DNA from: Capillidium heterosporum | Lineage: Eukaryota > Entomophthoromycota > Entomophthoromycetes > Entomophthorales > Capillidiaceae | Length of the DNA stretch: 64,000 nucleotides | Assembly (NCBI GenBank): GCA_016630905.1 | Contig: WBMQ01000001.1 | Span: 1 to 64,000 of the forward strand | Direction of reading: 5' to 3' | Shown: piece after piece, positions 1 to 9,847 of the stretch | Numbering within the stretch: position 1 is the stretch's first letter | How the letters are laid out: every line of letters starts with the position of its first letter | Position numbers and translations under genes: made by a program | The notes under the pieces: model-generated | Seen by the model: only the letters and a program-made list of their open reading frames with translations | What the model was told of the DNA's origin: nothing | The model's database searches: none

Positions 1-913
1 GGGGCCATCCAGAACTATACAAATGGTTAGTAATTTAAAGATCTTAACTTCATACCGGAGTTCCAACAAAGGTATTCTTCTTTGTTAATGTTGCTGTCAA
101 CTAGGATTCTAATCAATAAGTTTCTATAGAAAAAAGTACTTGTCCAGAAACACCGAAATCAGCCAATTTAACTAAACAAGTGTTAATAAAAGCCTAAATG
201 TAATACACCTACTTTCACCATTAGCACTTAGCAATACATTGGCAGCTATTAAACCGGCTTCAATAAACTATGAAAAATTCTCTCAAGTTACCTTTTATAT
301 CTAAAATCTGTATTTAGCATTTTATACTATCTAATAGATTACCTCTATGAAGTTTATTTTCCCCATGTAAATAATCCAAACCCTTCAAAATTTCGCTTAA
401 AATAATGGCGATATAAGGCTCGGAAATACGCCCTGGTTTCATCTAAGAAATTATAAGTACTAGCTACATAATATAAGCACACCAAGTCGGCACATGAACC
501 ACCTAGACAATATTCCATAACTATCCACAAGCTTGCATCCTTCAAATAGGAGCCGTAGTACCTATCGTTGTTTTAGAATCAGCATTTGTTTATCAAAAAC
601 AAGTACTTTGTAACGTGGGTAGAATCGAGTTGACTAAGGATGGAAATCTCTTGTTGAATATCTTCAATTTCATCTTCAGCCGACTCCAAATCGATAATCT
701 TGATGGCAACTGGAATTTTCGACCTACGGTCAAAGCTTCAAATTCAAAAATGGTTAATACTATAACCTAAAAGCACAAAATACCCTTTGAAAACTTCACC
801 AAACGAACCTTTGCCTAGACGTAGTATTAGAAACAGCATACAAATTCACTAACCTAGTCGGTTCTGCTTTATGGTAAAACTCTTCGGGGTCTATTAAGCG
901 CGCTGTGTGAGGC
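1..913 (-). CDS. GCKIII/Ste20-family serine/threonine kinase, N-terminal part (runs off the window)
   Basis: This is a Ste20-like kinase of the germinal-centre III group (relatives: MST3/4, yeast Sps1/Kic1, fission-yeast Sid1/Nak1), which acts in polarity and septation signalling. Splicing by hand on the minus strand gives the kinase landmarks in order: glycine loop [15 protein letters not shown] lysine, the group signature [11 protein letters not shown], hinge [12 protein letters not shown], catalytic HRDIKAAN, DFG in KLADFGVSG, and activation loop [13 protein letters not shown], where the window ends. At least six introns of about 35-50 nt interrupt it. The C-terminal lobe and tail lie outside the window. 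The first coding exon is unresolved: an exon with [10 protein letters not shown] is clear, but its upstream start and the junction to GKGSFG do not fit simple GT-AG splicing in frame. Confidence 0.9.
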
Positions 914-1349
914 CTATAACGTCAAAATAAATAATTACTACAGCTTCAACTATATCTCCCTACCATCTATACTAAATTAATTAACAAAGGTGAAAGGTAG
1001 TGGGAGAACGGAGGGTACTTTGGCTTTAGTAGCTTTGTTTGCAATTTGAAGTTCGGTTTTTTACAAAGAAGTGAATAGTAGCCTATTTGAGCTAAATGTA
1101 AAAACTAAAGGATCTCTCATCAGTCGTTTCTTTCTTCAGTGGCAGCCAAATTCTAACCGCTAGGCTATTTATAGAAATTATCCGTGGCAGCCTAAACACA
1201 AAAACTCCAATTGGCAGCGCCGAACAATTTGATCTCATTTACCAACAAATACTCTGAAACAAATTGGACTGATTTACTTGGAAGCTTGAGTGGAAGATTT
1301 CTAGGCTAGACATAATTCAAAGTAGCAACTGTATCCGCTTGTAGAACTT

Positions 1350-1356
1350 TATAAAG
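1350..1356 (+). promoter_or_regulatory. TATA-like box of the SNARE gene
   Basis: TATAAAG lies 48 bases before the ATG at 1398 in an otherwise mixed sequence. Its position suits a core promoter. This is inferred from motif and spacing only. Confidence 0.4.
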
Positions 1357-1397
1357 AGAAATTGAAATTGAAAAACTACAATCAAATAGCAACAAAG

Positions 1398-1887
1398 ATG
1401 AGCAACAACAGGTAACCTATACATTTGCTTTAAATATATTCATCATGTCTATTGTTAAGAAGCCGCTACAACAACAACAGCAACAACAACAGCTTCAAGA
1501 CCTACGACGCCGGTTTTGCTACTGACGAATCCTTGTTAGTGGAGGGCCAAAACGATATACTCTTACATGAGCTAGCTTCCAAGGCCTCACAACTCCATCA
1601 AGTAATCCATTTCCATTCTCATTTTTATTGACATTTCCTTAAAAGGTCTCTATCGGTATCCATTCCACAGTTGATTCACACAACCAGCTTCTCGATGAGA
1701 CGCAGTCCAATTTCAACTCGTTCGAAGCCATGTTGAGTAATACGCACAATCGAGTTAAGAATCTACTGGGTTCCCAGCATAGACGTCTCATGCTCTACAC
1801 GGTTTTACTAGTGCTTTTTGTAGTGTTTGTCATCTACCAACTTTTCAGCAATATCAATTCCGATACTAAGAAGGATACAGAACAGTA
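1398..1887 (+). CDS. Bet1/Sft1-like Qc-SNARE
   Basis: A small tail-anchored SNARE for ER-Golgi or intra-Golgi vesicle fusion. Three exons (1398-1411, 1463-1601, 1646-1887) give a protein of about 130 residues. It starts MSNNSRYNNNSNNNSF, where asparagine-rich DNA could be mistaken for a CAA repeat. A SNARE heptad region of about 60 residues follows (ELASKASQLHQVSIGIHSTV onward), with a glutamine at the likely zero layer. A single C-terminal membrane anchor (LYTVLLVLFVVFVIYQLF) ends in a short polar tail. Size, order and the terminal anchor fit Bet1/Sft1 and not longer syntaxins. Both introns end in AAG, not the usual CAG/TAG. Bet1 and Sft1 cannot be told apart here. Confidence 0.82.
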
Positions 1888-2659
1888 GGTAGAAGTTGGA
1901 ATGCAACCTTCTTAAATATGCAACCTGGGGGAGCTTACAACAATGTGTCAAGGACTTTAGCCTTCCTATCACTTTCCAACATTTCTAACCCAACCTTATG
2001 TCGTATACCTATACTCAATTAGGTAAATATGATGGTTTCTCTAACACTTTAGCATTAAATTTTTAAAGCTTGCTGTTTATTATAGTTGAAGTAAAGAATA
2101 GTTTTATTTGAGATGTTTAAATTATATTTGCTAAAAGGAACGGTTAATAATAGTCTCAAGCCCATTGTAGCGACTATGGGATATATTTATTTTCAATTCA
2201 TAATGTAGCTTGTCAAATACTGTAATTGTAATCCTCCTTATATGTATATTTAGTCTGTCTTGGTATTTTATCTTAATTTCGTAATCTTTATATACTTGCT
2301 ACTACCTGACTTTCTTTCTATATCCATTTTATATTTCCTCATGACCCTATATGCTTTAGGCGCCCTCTCTCTTAACTTTCGATCCTACTCGATCTGTTTA
2401 ATCCTACCTAAGTCTCGTTTGCTCTTTAAAGCATCTATATCTTTCGTCACTTTAGTCCTTCGAACTGTTGTAGTGCATCTACGCTACTTGGCTCCAGTTT
2501 TTACCTTTGATTTTTTCTCATTAATCTCAAACCAAGCTAGGTTTGACTAAATACAATTTAGGCTTTCAAGTATAAAGGTAGGCCTATATAAAATTAAATA
2601 AAGTAATCAAAGGATGTATATAATGGAAAGTAGTCATGCTTTATTCAAGATCTTTATAC
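1888..2659. other. Intergenic, AT-rich
   Basis: 3' flanks of the SNARE and RING genes, which converge here. An open frame at 2260-2550 has no ATG start and resembles no protein I know, so nothing is called. Confidence 0.6.
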
Positions 2660-3961
2660 TCAGTTAAATAAATTGAACGTCAGGAGGTAATCGATCCACG
2701 ATGTACCTTCAAATTTCACCATACATACTGGGCAACAGAAGTTTATGCCCAGCCACTCATCTATACACTCCTTATGGTAATGGTGGTTGCAGTTCAACTT
2801 TCGAATTAGCTCATCGTTCTCATACTCTGTATAACAGATCGTACAGGTTGAGGCATCCTTACTTAAACCTTGAATCGTTGGATACTTGTCAACTTTTACA
2901 GCTGTACTATTAACCTTCGTCTTCTTGGTAAATATCGACTTCATGCTTATTCTATTAATACGCTTCTCTACTTTAGTTGTTACATTCGATTCTTCATCGA
3001 TGGAAACTATCCCATCGAATTTGAATATGGGATGTTGTGCTAGAAGCTGTTGATGCGATTTAAAAGTAAAGTACTTGAGTAGTAATAAGATGGGTCGCAA
3101 TGGAAGTAGAACCAGCCCATAAATCAAGATGCGAACGAAAAAGAAGTTGTTGGAGATTAGAGATACTAGAGAAAAAACGAAAAAGAAAATGCCGTAGTAC
3201 TGCAGCATATCTGGAGAACTGAAGCATTTGCCAGACATTAGTCCTATCGATATAGCTACATCCAACAAAATAAACTCGATGACTATCAATGCTAGTCGAG
3301 ACCTCTTAATAATAATTGTCGAGGTGGATTTGATATCTTCGGTTGGGAACTTTAGCGTGTAACATAAAACTATTGGTATATTGATTATGGATCGCACTAG
3401 GTGGGGCACTAGGAAGATCAAAACTTTGGATTTGCAATCAGTGTTTGGTGCTAAAATTAGAATGGTTAAATTTGCCAATATAGCTATTAGGTTGAGTAAG
3501 GTTCGATACCATAGCTTTATCTTGGCTCCTAGTTGTAGGTTGTGGTACTTCTTAAGGAGGATTTCTATGGCTGTATACTTGAAATTTGGAGATTTCCCAA
3601 CCTTAGTTGCATTACTACTTGGTAAGAATTCATCGATGTTGCTATCGGTTTTCGAATTGAATTGTAAAGGGATTTGGGGTATTGGTATCTCATTACAAAA
3701 GGTTTTTGATGGATTTGAATCGATTGCCGGTATTTTCAAACTCAACTTATCTTCTTTGAAAATACCAGTATTACATACAGAAACATCCTCGTGTCCAACT
3801 ACTACCACTTCAATCTCGTTGTCGTCAAGAGTATCTACATCAGTTGTTGAAATGTTGGGGGATCTATCACTTACACTATCAATAATACTGCTCCCATCAT
3901 TAAAGTTAACTTTTATCATCTCAAAATCCATGGTTAAAGTTTGATTGGTGTTGCATTCCAT
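2660..3961 (-). CDS. Multi-pass membrane RING-H2 finger protein (probable E3 ubiquitin ligase)
   Basis: A 433-residue protein when started at the ATG at 3961; the frame is open a few codons upstream but only with a TTG. Residues 1-145 are polar and acidic. Hydrophobic segments follow at about 150-171, 178-203, 222-243, 255-272 and 274-295. A RING-H2 finger lies at 373-414 with spacing C-x2-C-x14-C-x-H-x2-H-x2-C-x10-C-x2-C, so all eight zinc ligands are present. Membrane RING-H2 proteins ubiquitinate ER, Golgi or vacuolar clients; the compartment cannot be read from the sequence. The gene appears intronless, though a CAG just upstream of the ATG (after CTTA) could be a 3' splice site for an unseen 5' exon. 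Confidence 0.8.
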   Translation of the reverse strand: MECNTNQTLTMDFEMIKVNFNDGSSIIDSVSDRSPNISTTDVDTLDDNEIEVVVVGHEDVSVCNTGIFKEDKLSLKIPAIDSNPSKTFCNEIPIPQIPLQFNSKTDSNIDEFLPSSNATKVGKSPNFKYTAIEILLKKYHNLQLGAKIKLWYRTLLNLIAILANLTILILAPNTDCKSKVLIFLVPHLVRSIINIPIVLCYTLKFPTEDIKSTSTIIIKRSRLALIVIEFILLDVAISIGLMSGKCFSSPDMLQYYGIFFFVFSLVSLISNNFFFVRILIYGLVLLPLRPILLLLKYFTFKSHQQLLAQHPIFKFDGIVSIDEESNVTTKVEKRINRISMKSIFTKKTKVNSTAVKVDKYPTIQGLSKDASTCTICYTEYENDELIRKLNCNHHYHKECIDEWLGINFCCPVCMVKFEGTSWIDYLLTFNLFN

Positions 3962-4250
3962 ATCGTACTGTAAGGTGAACAAAAAGTAAATGGTGTGGTT
4001 GCTATTGACAAAAAGTGGCGGATAAGGAATGAAAGGTCCAACTTTCGACTTAGTCTACATTTATATAGCTTCCCTAAAACTCCTTTAATACTAGTATCGG
4101 AATCATTTTTCATTATAGTATATGTTTTAATTCCTATTAGATAAAAAGGAGTATCCTTTTCTTTTATATTTCGAGGTAATTCCCTGCATCTATATAAAAT
4201 TTGTATAAGCACCAACATTGAAAGTTCGAAAATGCTTGGATAAATGATAA

Positions 4251-4397
4251 TTACAAAAGAGTCTTGATGTTTATGAGCTCATCGTATGATGGTATATGGG
4301 TAATTAATTTCATCAAGTTCTTAGCGTTCCTTTTAATTCCCAATATCTGGTATTCCAAATCGGGCGAATTAATGATAAGTAGATCATATGCATCAGT
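4251..4397 (-). pseudogene. Short coding-like relic, C-terminal fragment of unknown protein
   Basis: On the minus strand a 48-codon stretch reads like a protein C-terminus (LIINSPDLEYQ, KNLMKLITHIPSYDELINIK) and ends in TAA. It has no start codon, and stops lie directly upstream. The style recalls the F-box/LRR proteins of this window, but no family is established. Apart from this, 3962-5243 is AT-rich with nothing supported. Confidence 0.25.
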
Positions 4398-5243
4398 TTA
4401 TATTTTACATTTGTAGTTGGAGTATGTAACTAGGTTTAAATACTAGCATTGTATTTCAAAGTACTGATGCAAGGTAGTCTAGCTTTATACTAGCATTGAT
4501 CTACCTTATCTGCCAAAGCTTTTATTAAGACCTCCTACTGATGAATGATGAATGTACTATACATACTTTATCAGTTGAGCTTGTTTAAAAGTCAAGTGCT
4601 ATTATCTCAAGAAAATCGCATCCCAGGCCTCCTATTCAAGTGGAGCAAAATTTTGATTTACTTGCATAGCCATTAATAGTATATACTTATAAATATATAA
4701 ATAAATTTACATGGCTGGAATTGTTTTTGGAACAAGAAATAAAGCTTATATCGACTTTCGCTCCCATTAGATCTGCTATACAGATTCATGTCCATGAATA
4801 GCTGTTTAACAATATTTATCTTTGAATTACGTATCTACTTTAGGATATTTCACAAGCTTGGTAAAATCGTAATTATCTAATAACATAGTTGAAGTTTATA
4901 GTTACATTTCAAAAATATAGCGGCCTAAAAGGTTTAGGTAGAAAATAGCAAGTGTCAAATTACTATATTAGTTAGTATCTGAAACTTATTATCATTCAAA
5001 AATATATCCTATGTATTATAAAGTTTAAGAAAGAAAGTTAAAAATATGCCCGGATAAAATTTATAGAAAACAGACATAACATAGAAAATGATATCGCACA
5101 ACAAATAAACAGGTTAAAAGAGCCATTCAAACCAATACAATTAAAAGTTTAAGTAGCCTTCAAATAGAGAATATGATGCTGAAATACTATATACTGTGCA
5201 CATCTGTCCATACCAAATACTAGCAAAGTAGGAAACCATATCT

Positions 5244-5942
5244 TTACAATTTAGGTATCCGTAACGAGCGGGAGATCATAGTTGATCCTAGCATACCATA
5301 CAGCAAAGTGACATAACTTAGGTCCCCAACCAATAAATTAATCTTTGAGAAGCTATCGTACTTGCCAAAGTAGGTGAGGTAGGCCAAGTACAAAACCAAA
5401 AGTAAAGAGGTTGGGATAGGAGTACCTTCAAAGTAGTTGATCTTCCCAGTACTATCTTTAGGTAAGCTAGCAACCGTTGCATTATATCTCGCCAACCGCG
5501 CTATACCGCAACATACAAAGTAGACAAGGACAATCTGATCTAAAAACGTACGCAAACCTAAGCTAAACCCTAAACAGGCTGGTGCTAAACCAAATGATAC
5601 CTTAAACTATTAGATAACACATAAAGAACAAAATTACCAAGTCAGCTAGTGAATCCAGCTCCTGCCCCAGCAACGAAGATTCGTTACGGAAGCGAGCTAC
5701 CCTACCGTCAAATATATCAAAGAAGCAACCCAAGAACACCAAAAATAACCCAACTTCAAATACCCAACTTCCTTTTCGCCACCTGCCAAGTAATTTAAGC
5801 AGCATAGGATAGCACTTGTACCGCAACATCCATTCATCAAAGTTAAAAAGTCGGCAATATAGAAGTTGCGCACCATAGAGAAGTGTTGGTACTTGATCTC
5901 TTTGCCTACCTTGGTCTTACTGTCGTCTTTGGGGTTGGTCAT
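5244..5942 (-). CDS. CHO1: CDP-diacylglycerol-serine O-phosphatidyltransferase (phosphatidylserine synthase), frame interrupted
   Basis: Makes phosphatidylserine from CDP-diacylglycerol and serine in the ER membrane. The CDP-alcohol phosphotransferase motif DG-x2-AR-x8-G-x3-D-x3-D is present (DGRVARFRN...GQELDSLAD). It is followed by [18 protein letters not shown] and [19 protein letters not shown], all hallmarks of fungal Cho1. A clean 37-nt intron (5637-5601, ending AAG) joins the last two parts. Upstream, the N-terminal frame ([19 protein letters not shown]) and the catalytic frame are out of register between about 5730 and 5790. Either a 29-nt intron (GTGGCG...TGAAG) is removed, giving 210 residues, or one base is missing or extra, giving about 220. 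The second option matches yeast Cho1 spacing better. Confidence 0.85.
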
Positions 5943-7290
5943 CTTGTCTACTCAGCTTAATTCTTGTGAACTGAAGGGTCAGACTTGTTTTTGAGTTCCT
6001 TATCTTCCGTCTTTTTACATAATTGTTGATTTAATCAGTTCTAACGAGTATCATTGGTTCAAGGTAAGGCTTGGTTGGAAAGTGCATTTGATTGGTGGTT
6101 TTTATTTTGAAAACAAAGGTTTTCTGTTGGGAATCAACTTAATGGTTCATTGAATAAATTTTCAGCAAGCTGCAAAGAATTTGCAAATTGCACTTTTCTA
6201 GTTTCTTGGAAGTGAGATGACGATTGAGCTAAAAATAGCAAAGTTAAAGTTCTAAATAAAATGCGTTAAAAGTAAATAGTTCATTTATATTATAGTACAT
6301 TTTATTTGTAATTTTCATATATTTTATATTAGTGTTACTACAAGAGGTGAATTCATTGCCAAAAGTATATGCTGACCAATACAGGAACAACGTGTTCATT
6401 TTTACAACATGGTATACTAGACACCTCTATTGAGATATAACGTTTTGATTATACCCCATACTTCAGTCTTTGTTATATGAAGTGCATTCCTAAACTCTAA
6501 AGTGCTTTTAAACTATCTCTAGTCATATCCTTGAATAGAAATTATAATTAAAACCATCAATATATCATAAAACATTCAATACTTTGGAGATATTGTTGGA
6601 ATTTCTTATTACGAATAGCTAAGCTAGATATAAGTATCAATAAAAAGTTCTTTATCTAAAACATCATTAGAAAAGTGTCGGCTATAGCAACTAAGGTTTA
6701 CATGATAGATGATGATTATTCAATTGTATTCTCAAAAATCACTTTACTCAACCTTGTAATGTAAACAAGCCTACCTAAAGTGATGGAATCTTTAAATATA
6801 TTTTATTGAAGAATTTATCTTGGCAACAAAGTTGAAGGTTGCTACCAAAACCATTATATATGAAGGGAAATGAGCCTCAAAAGCCTACCATCCAAATTCT
6901 ATATTGAATTTAGATCCCAATGATGGACACTTTGATCCAACACAAGAGACCAAGCTACCAAATCGAGTAATTGTGTCAATACTAAACATAGCTTTCTTAA
7001 AATATACTCAGATATCGGAAAAGGTATAAAATTAAAAATCCAGCAAGGGATGATTTTGTCACCAATTCCTCAAGTGCGTTAATTTCCTATTTGAAAATGG
7101 GCCGTGGAAATTGTAAAGTAAATTTGATTGTGGTTGATAAAATTTACTATAAGCAGCTTCCTAGTATATATTTAATGCAAAGCCAAACTCAACTTTCGGA
7201 TATAAAGTAGATTATCAGATAAAATACTGCATATGTTGGATAGAAGTGTCGCACTTCTTATTAGATTCAAATTTTCAAGATAGATTTTAG
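5943..7290. other. Intergenic, AT-rich
   Basis: About 1.3 kb of AT-rich DNA between the phosphatidylserine synthase start and an F-box-like relic. No open frame with recognisable content was seen. Confidence 0.6.
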
Positions 7291-7413
7291 ATTGACGTTC
7301 TCGAAGATAAGGGCATCGATATTTTGGACTATATCCAGTCATTCGATGAGATTCAAAAGCTGCTATTAGTATCTACTAAAATAAAACATACTTTTGTTCC
7401 AAGTGATGCATAG
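7291..7413 (+). pseudogene. F-box-like relic
   Basis: A 40-codon frame reads LEDKGIDILDYIQSFDEIQK, then LLLVSTKIKHTFVP, ending in TAG. The pattern (acidic lead, IL-YI-SF, then LL-VS, then VP) matches the start of F-box domains, which recruit substrates to SCF ubiquitin ligases. It lacks a start codon and any downstream body. The intact F-box proteins at 9848 and 43838 suggest that it decayed from the same expanded family. The 490 bases after it are AT-rich and empty apart from the MFS promoter. Confidence 0.3.
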
Positions 7414-7846
7414 GGGTTTATTCTATAGGTATCTGATAAAGTTTACTATATACTTGTGCTGACGATCCAAGAGCTTTTGATGTAATTAAAGTATAAAATG
7501 GGAACATACCACTGTTATATATATAGGAATTGTGCTAACTGGTGAAATTAATATTGCACTCGATCGATATATTTTATAATTATATAGTTGGAAAAATTCT
7601 CTTTCATATATCAGTAGGGCATCACTATAAATTGATACGAAGAGTATATGGTTAAAAAGTAAATGCCAGATGTAGTAGGTGGAGCTTGATATTTTCAAAA
7701 ATCAAAAGCTAGCCAATATTGTTATCAGATTCAATATGCACCTGTTATATTTTATTTTTAATAAAAATGATAGCTATAAAGGGTTCCTGTGCAAATATAT
7801 ATACGGTCATTCATTCAAGAACATTTAAATTTAGGTCGTAAAATAG

Positions 7847-7856
7847 TATATAAATA
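7847..7856 (+). promoter_or_regulatory. TATA-like box of the MFS gene
   Basis: TATATAAATA lies 47 bases upstream of the MFS ATG at 7903. Only motif and spacing support it. Confidence 0.4.
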
Positions 7857-7902
7857 GGACAAGAACATTAAATTCCAAAAATCAACTTTTGAATAGAATT
7901 TG

Positions 7903-9510
7903 ATGAGCAAAGTAAAGAGTGATCCTCCAGCAGTAGATCTAGTCGAGAAAGAGCGAGATTCCTTCGGCCTGGAACCGATTGCCAATGACGGCAAGCAAAA
8001 ATTCAACTTCAACATCATTCTTATATTGGTTGGTGTCTTCATCTTCATCCTGGCGCACAGCATAGCCTTCGCCATCCTCTTTGCCTTGGACCCCCTCATC
8101 CTAAGTGACTTGAACTCCTTCGATTTAAACGGCATCCCCGGCATCATAGGCATCCTTTTGACTATTTTAGTTTTGCCTTTATTCGGCAAGTTTAGCGACA
8201 TATTTGGTAGGGGTAAAATCTTAATCGTGGCGCTAGTTATGTTGGCGATTGGCAACTTGCTCTCGGGGTTAAATAGCGGCAGCTTTGTGATTTACACTGT
8301 AGGTACGGTTATAAATTCAATCGGTGTCGATGGCAAAAACCTCATCATCCCAGTTATTTTAGCCGAGATCTTGGTTACAGAGAACCGTGGTTTTGGTAAC
8401 ATTCTATTCTATCTACCTACCACCTGCTCCATCTTCATCGCTATCCCATTGATCGAACCAGCCACTGTTTTGGGGTGGAAATGGATCTTCATTATACTGG
8501 CTATTTCCGTAGTTGTAGGTTCTATTCCTCTGCTAGTAGGTCTGTTTAGGGAGCAAAAGCATGTGGCTCATGAGAAAAAGACCTTAACCTGGTCCTTAGT
8601 CAACGAAATCGATTTAATAGGCCTCCTGCTCCTAGTTGTCAGTTTGGGACTTATCTTAATCCCCTTTACAATCGTAACCCGTGAGTCACTGGGCTTCGCT
8701 AGCCCTACCATAATTTCCATGTTAGTTGTCGGGGTTGTGGTCCTGGTGGGATTGTTGATGTGGGAGTTCAAGTTTAGCTCCAACCCCCTGATTCCCAAAC
8801 GCATCTTCCAGAACAAAGCCCTCATGATCGTCATCGCTGTCAAGTGTATGCTTAAATTCGAGTCGGCCATCAATTGGGAATACTTTAGCACCTACCTCAT
8901 CATTTCTAGAGATATATCTGAGACCTACTCAGCAGCTTTGGCCAGAAGTTTCCAGGTTTCGTGGATTGTCGCTGGGATCATAGCAGCTATCCTCCTCAAG
9001 AAATTCAAGTGGACACGATCCTTGATTTGGTTAGGGGTTGTCTTGAACATAATCGGAATCGCCTTGACCATCCCAGCCCGTCACCCTGGATCTTCCGATG
9101 CCCTCATAATTGTTGCTGAGATCTTCATAGGGGTCGGTACCGGTATCATAGACTGTATCGTTACCGTGTTCTATCAATCTACTGTCGATTTCAAAGATAT
9201 ATCTACCATCACCTATATAGTTTCACTGCTAGATAGTATCGTTGCTAGTATAGGGTCGGCTGTCGCCGTCGCTACTTGGAATAGGACCTTGTCCGACAAC
9301 TTAATTAGTTATCTGCCTAGCGAGTATGCGGAGCAGGTTCCTGGCCTTTTAAGTGATATATACTCATTGCGCGAACTTCCAGCTAATGTCAAAGAGTATT
9401 GGATCCATGCCTTGGGAGATTCGCAGCTGGTCATGTGCTCCGTTTCTCTATCTTTGGCCTGCGTTGGCGGTTTACTTGCACTATTTATTAAGAAGCTCAA
9501 CCTGCAGTGA
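7903..9510 (+). CDS. MFS drug:H+ antiporter-like transporter, about 14 membrane segments
   Basis: A 535-residue major facilitator protein. The start chosen is the ATG at 7903; one extra upstream codon in frame is a TTG. A polar N-tail of about 35 residues leads into about 14 hydrophobic segments over the rest, the count typical of the DHA2 (14-spanner) branch. The cytoplasmic loop between helices 2 and 3 has the MFS signature GKFSDIFGRGKI, close to the canonical G-x3-D-x2-GR-x-K/R. The usual antiporter motif C pattern in helix 5 is only weakly visible (LPTTCSIFIAIPLIEPATV). The substrate is unknown; drugs, siderophores or toxins are all possible. Its GC content is higher than the flanks. There is no intron. 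Confidence 0.85.
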   Translation: MSKVKSDPPAVDLVEKERDSFGLEPIANDGKQKFNFNIILILVGVFIFILAHSIAFAILFALDPLILSDLNSFDLNGIPGIIGILLTILVLPLFGKFSDIFGRGKILIVALVMLAIGNLLSGLNSGSFVIYTVGTVINSIGVDGKNLIIPVILAEILVTENRGFGNILFYLPTTCSIFIAIPLIEPATVLGWKWIFIILAISVVVGSIPLLVGLFREQKHVAHEKKTLTWSLVNEIDLIGLLLLVVSLGLILIPFTIVTRESLGFASPTIISMLVVGVVVLVGLLMWEFKFSSNPLIPKRIFQNKALMIVIAVKCMLKFESAINWEYFSTYLIISRDISETYSAALARSFQVSWIVAGIIAAILLKKFKWTRSLIWLGVVLNIIGIALTIPARHPGSSDALIIVAEIFIGVGTGIIDCIVTVFYQSTVDFKDISTITYIVSLLDSIVASIGSAVAVATWNRTLSDNLISYLPSEYAEQVPGLLSDIYSLRELPANVKEYWIHALGDSQLVMCSVSLSLACVGGLLALFIKKLNLQ

Positions 9511-9847
9511 AGTTAATTTTCTATATTGCTAATAAATATAGTTATTTGTTAAAGTTTTATGTTTAAAATTTCAAGTACTAGCTATATGTTCTGATCATTA
9601 TGTCCACGTTCTGTGGTTTTATCAAAATCGAAAGGCTATCTCGTCAAATAGTCTTAATGGAGGTAGACATTTGTTTCCTTAGAGCGACAATAATAGCTGG
9701 ATTTACTGTTTAAAAGTTTACACCTAAAGTTCAATATTTAAATAAAACCAATTGGTTGGATTAAAAGCAATTAACACACGCAGCTTACAAAATCAAAGGC
9801 TTATCAAATCGTCAAGCTAGCTTTCAGACTCAAAAGAAGACAACAGC
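9511..9847. other. Intergenic
   Basis: Terminator and promoter space between two genes on the same strand; AT-rich, nothing specific recognised. Confidence 0.6.

Noticed and set aside
2260-2550. 96-codon hydrophobic plus-strand frame
   Set aside because: Starts at TTG without an ATG, AT-rich, no recognisable domain.
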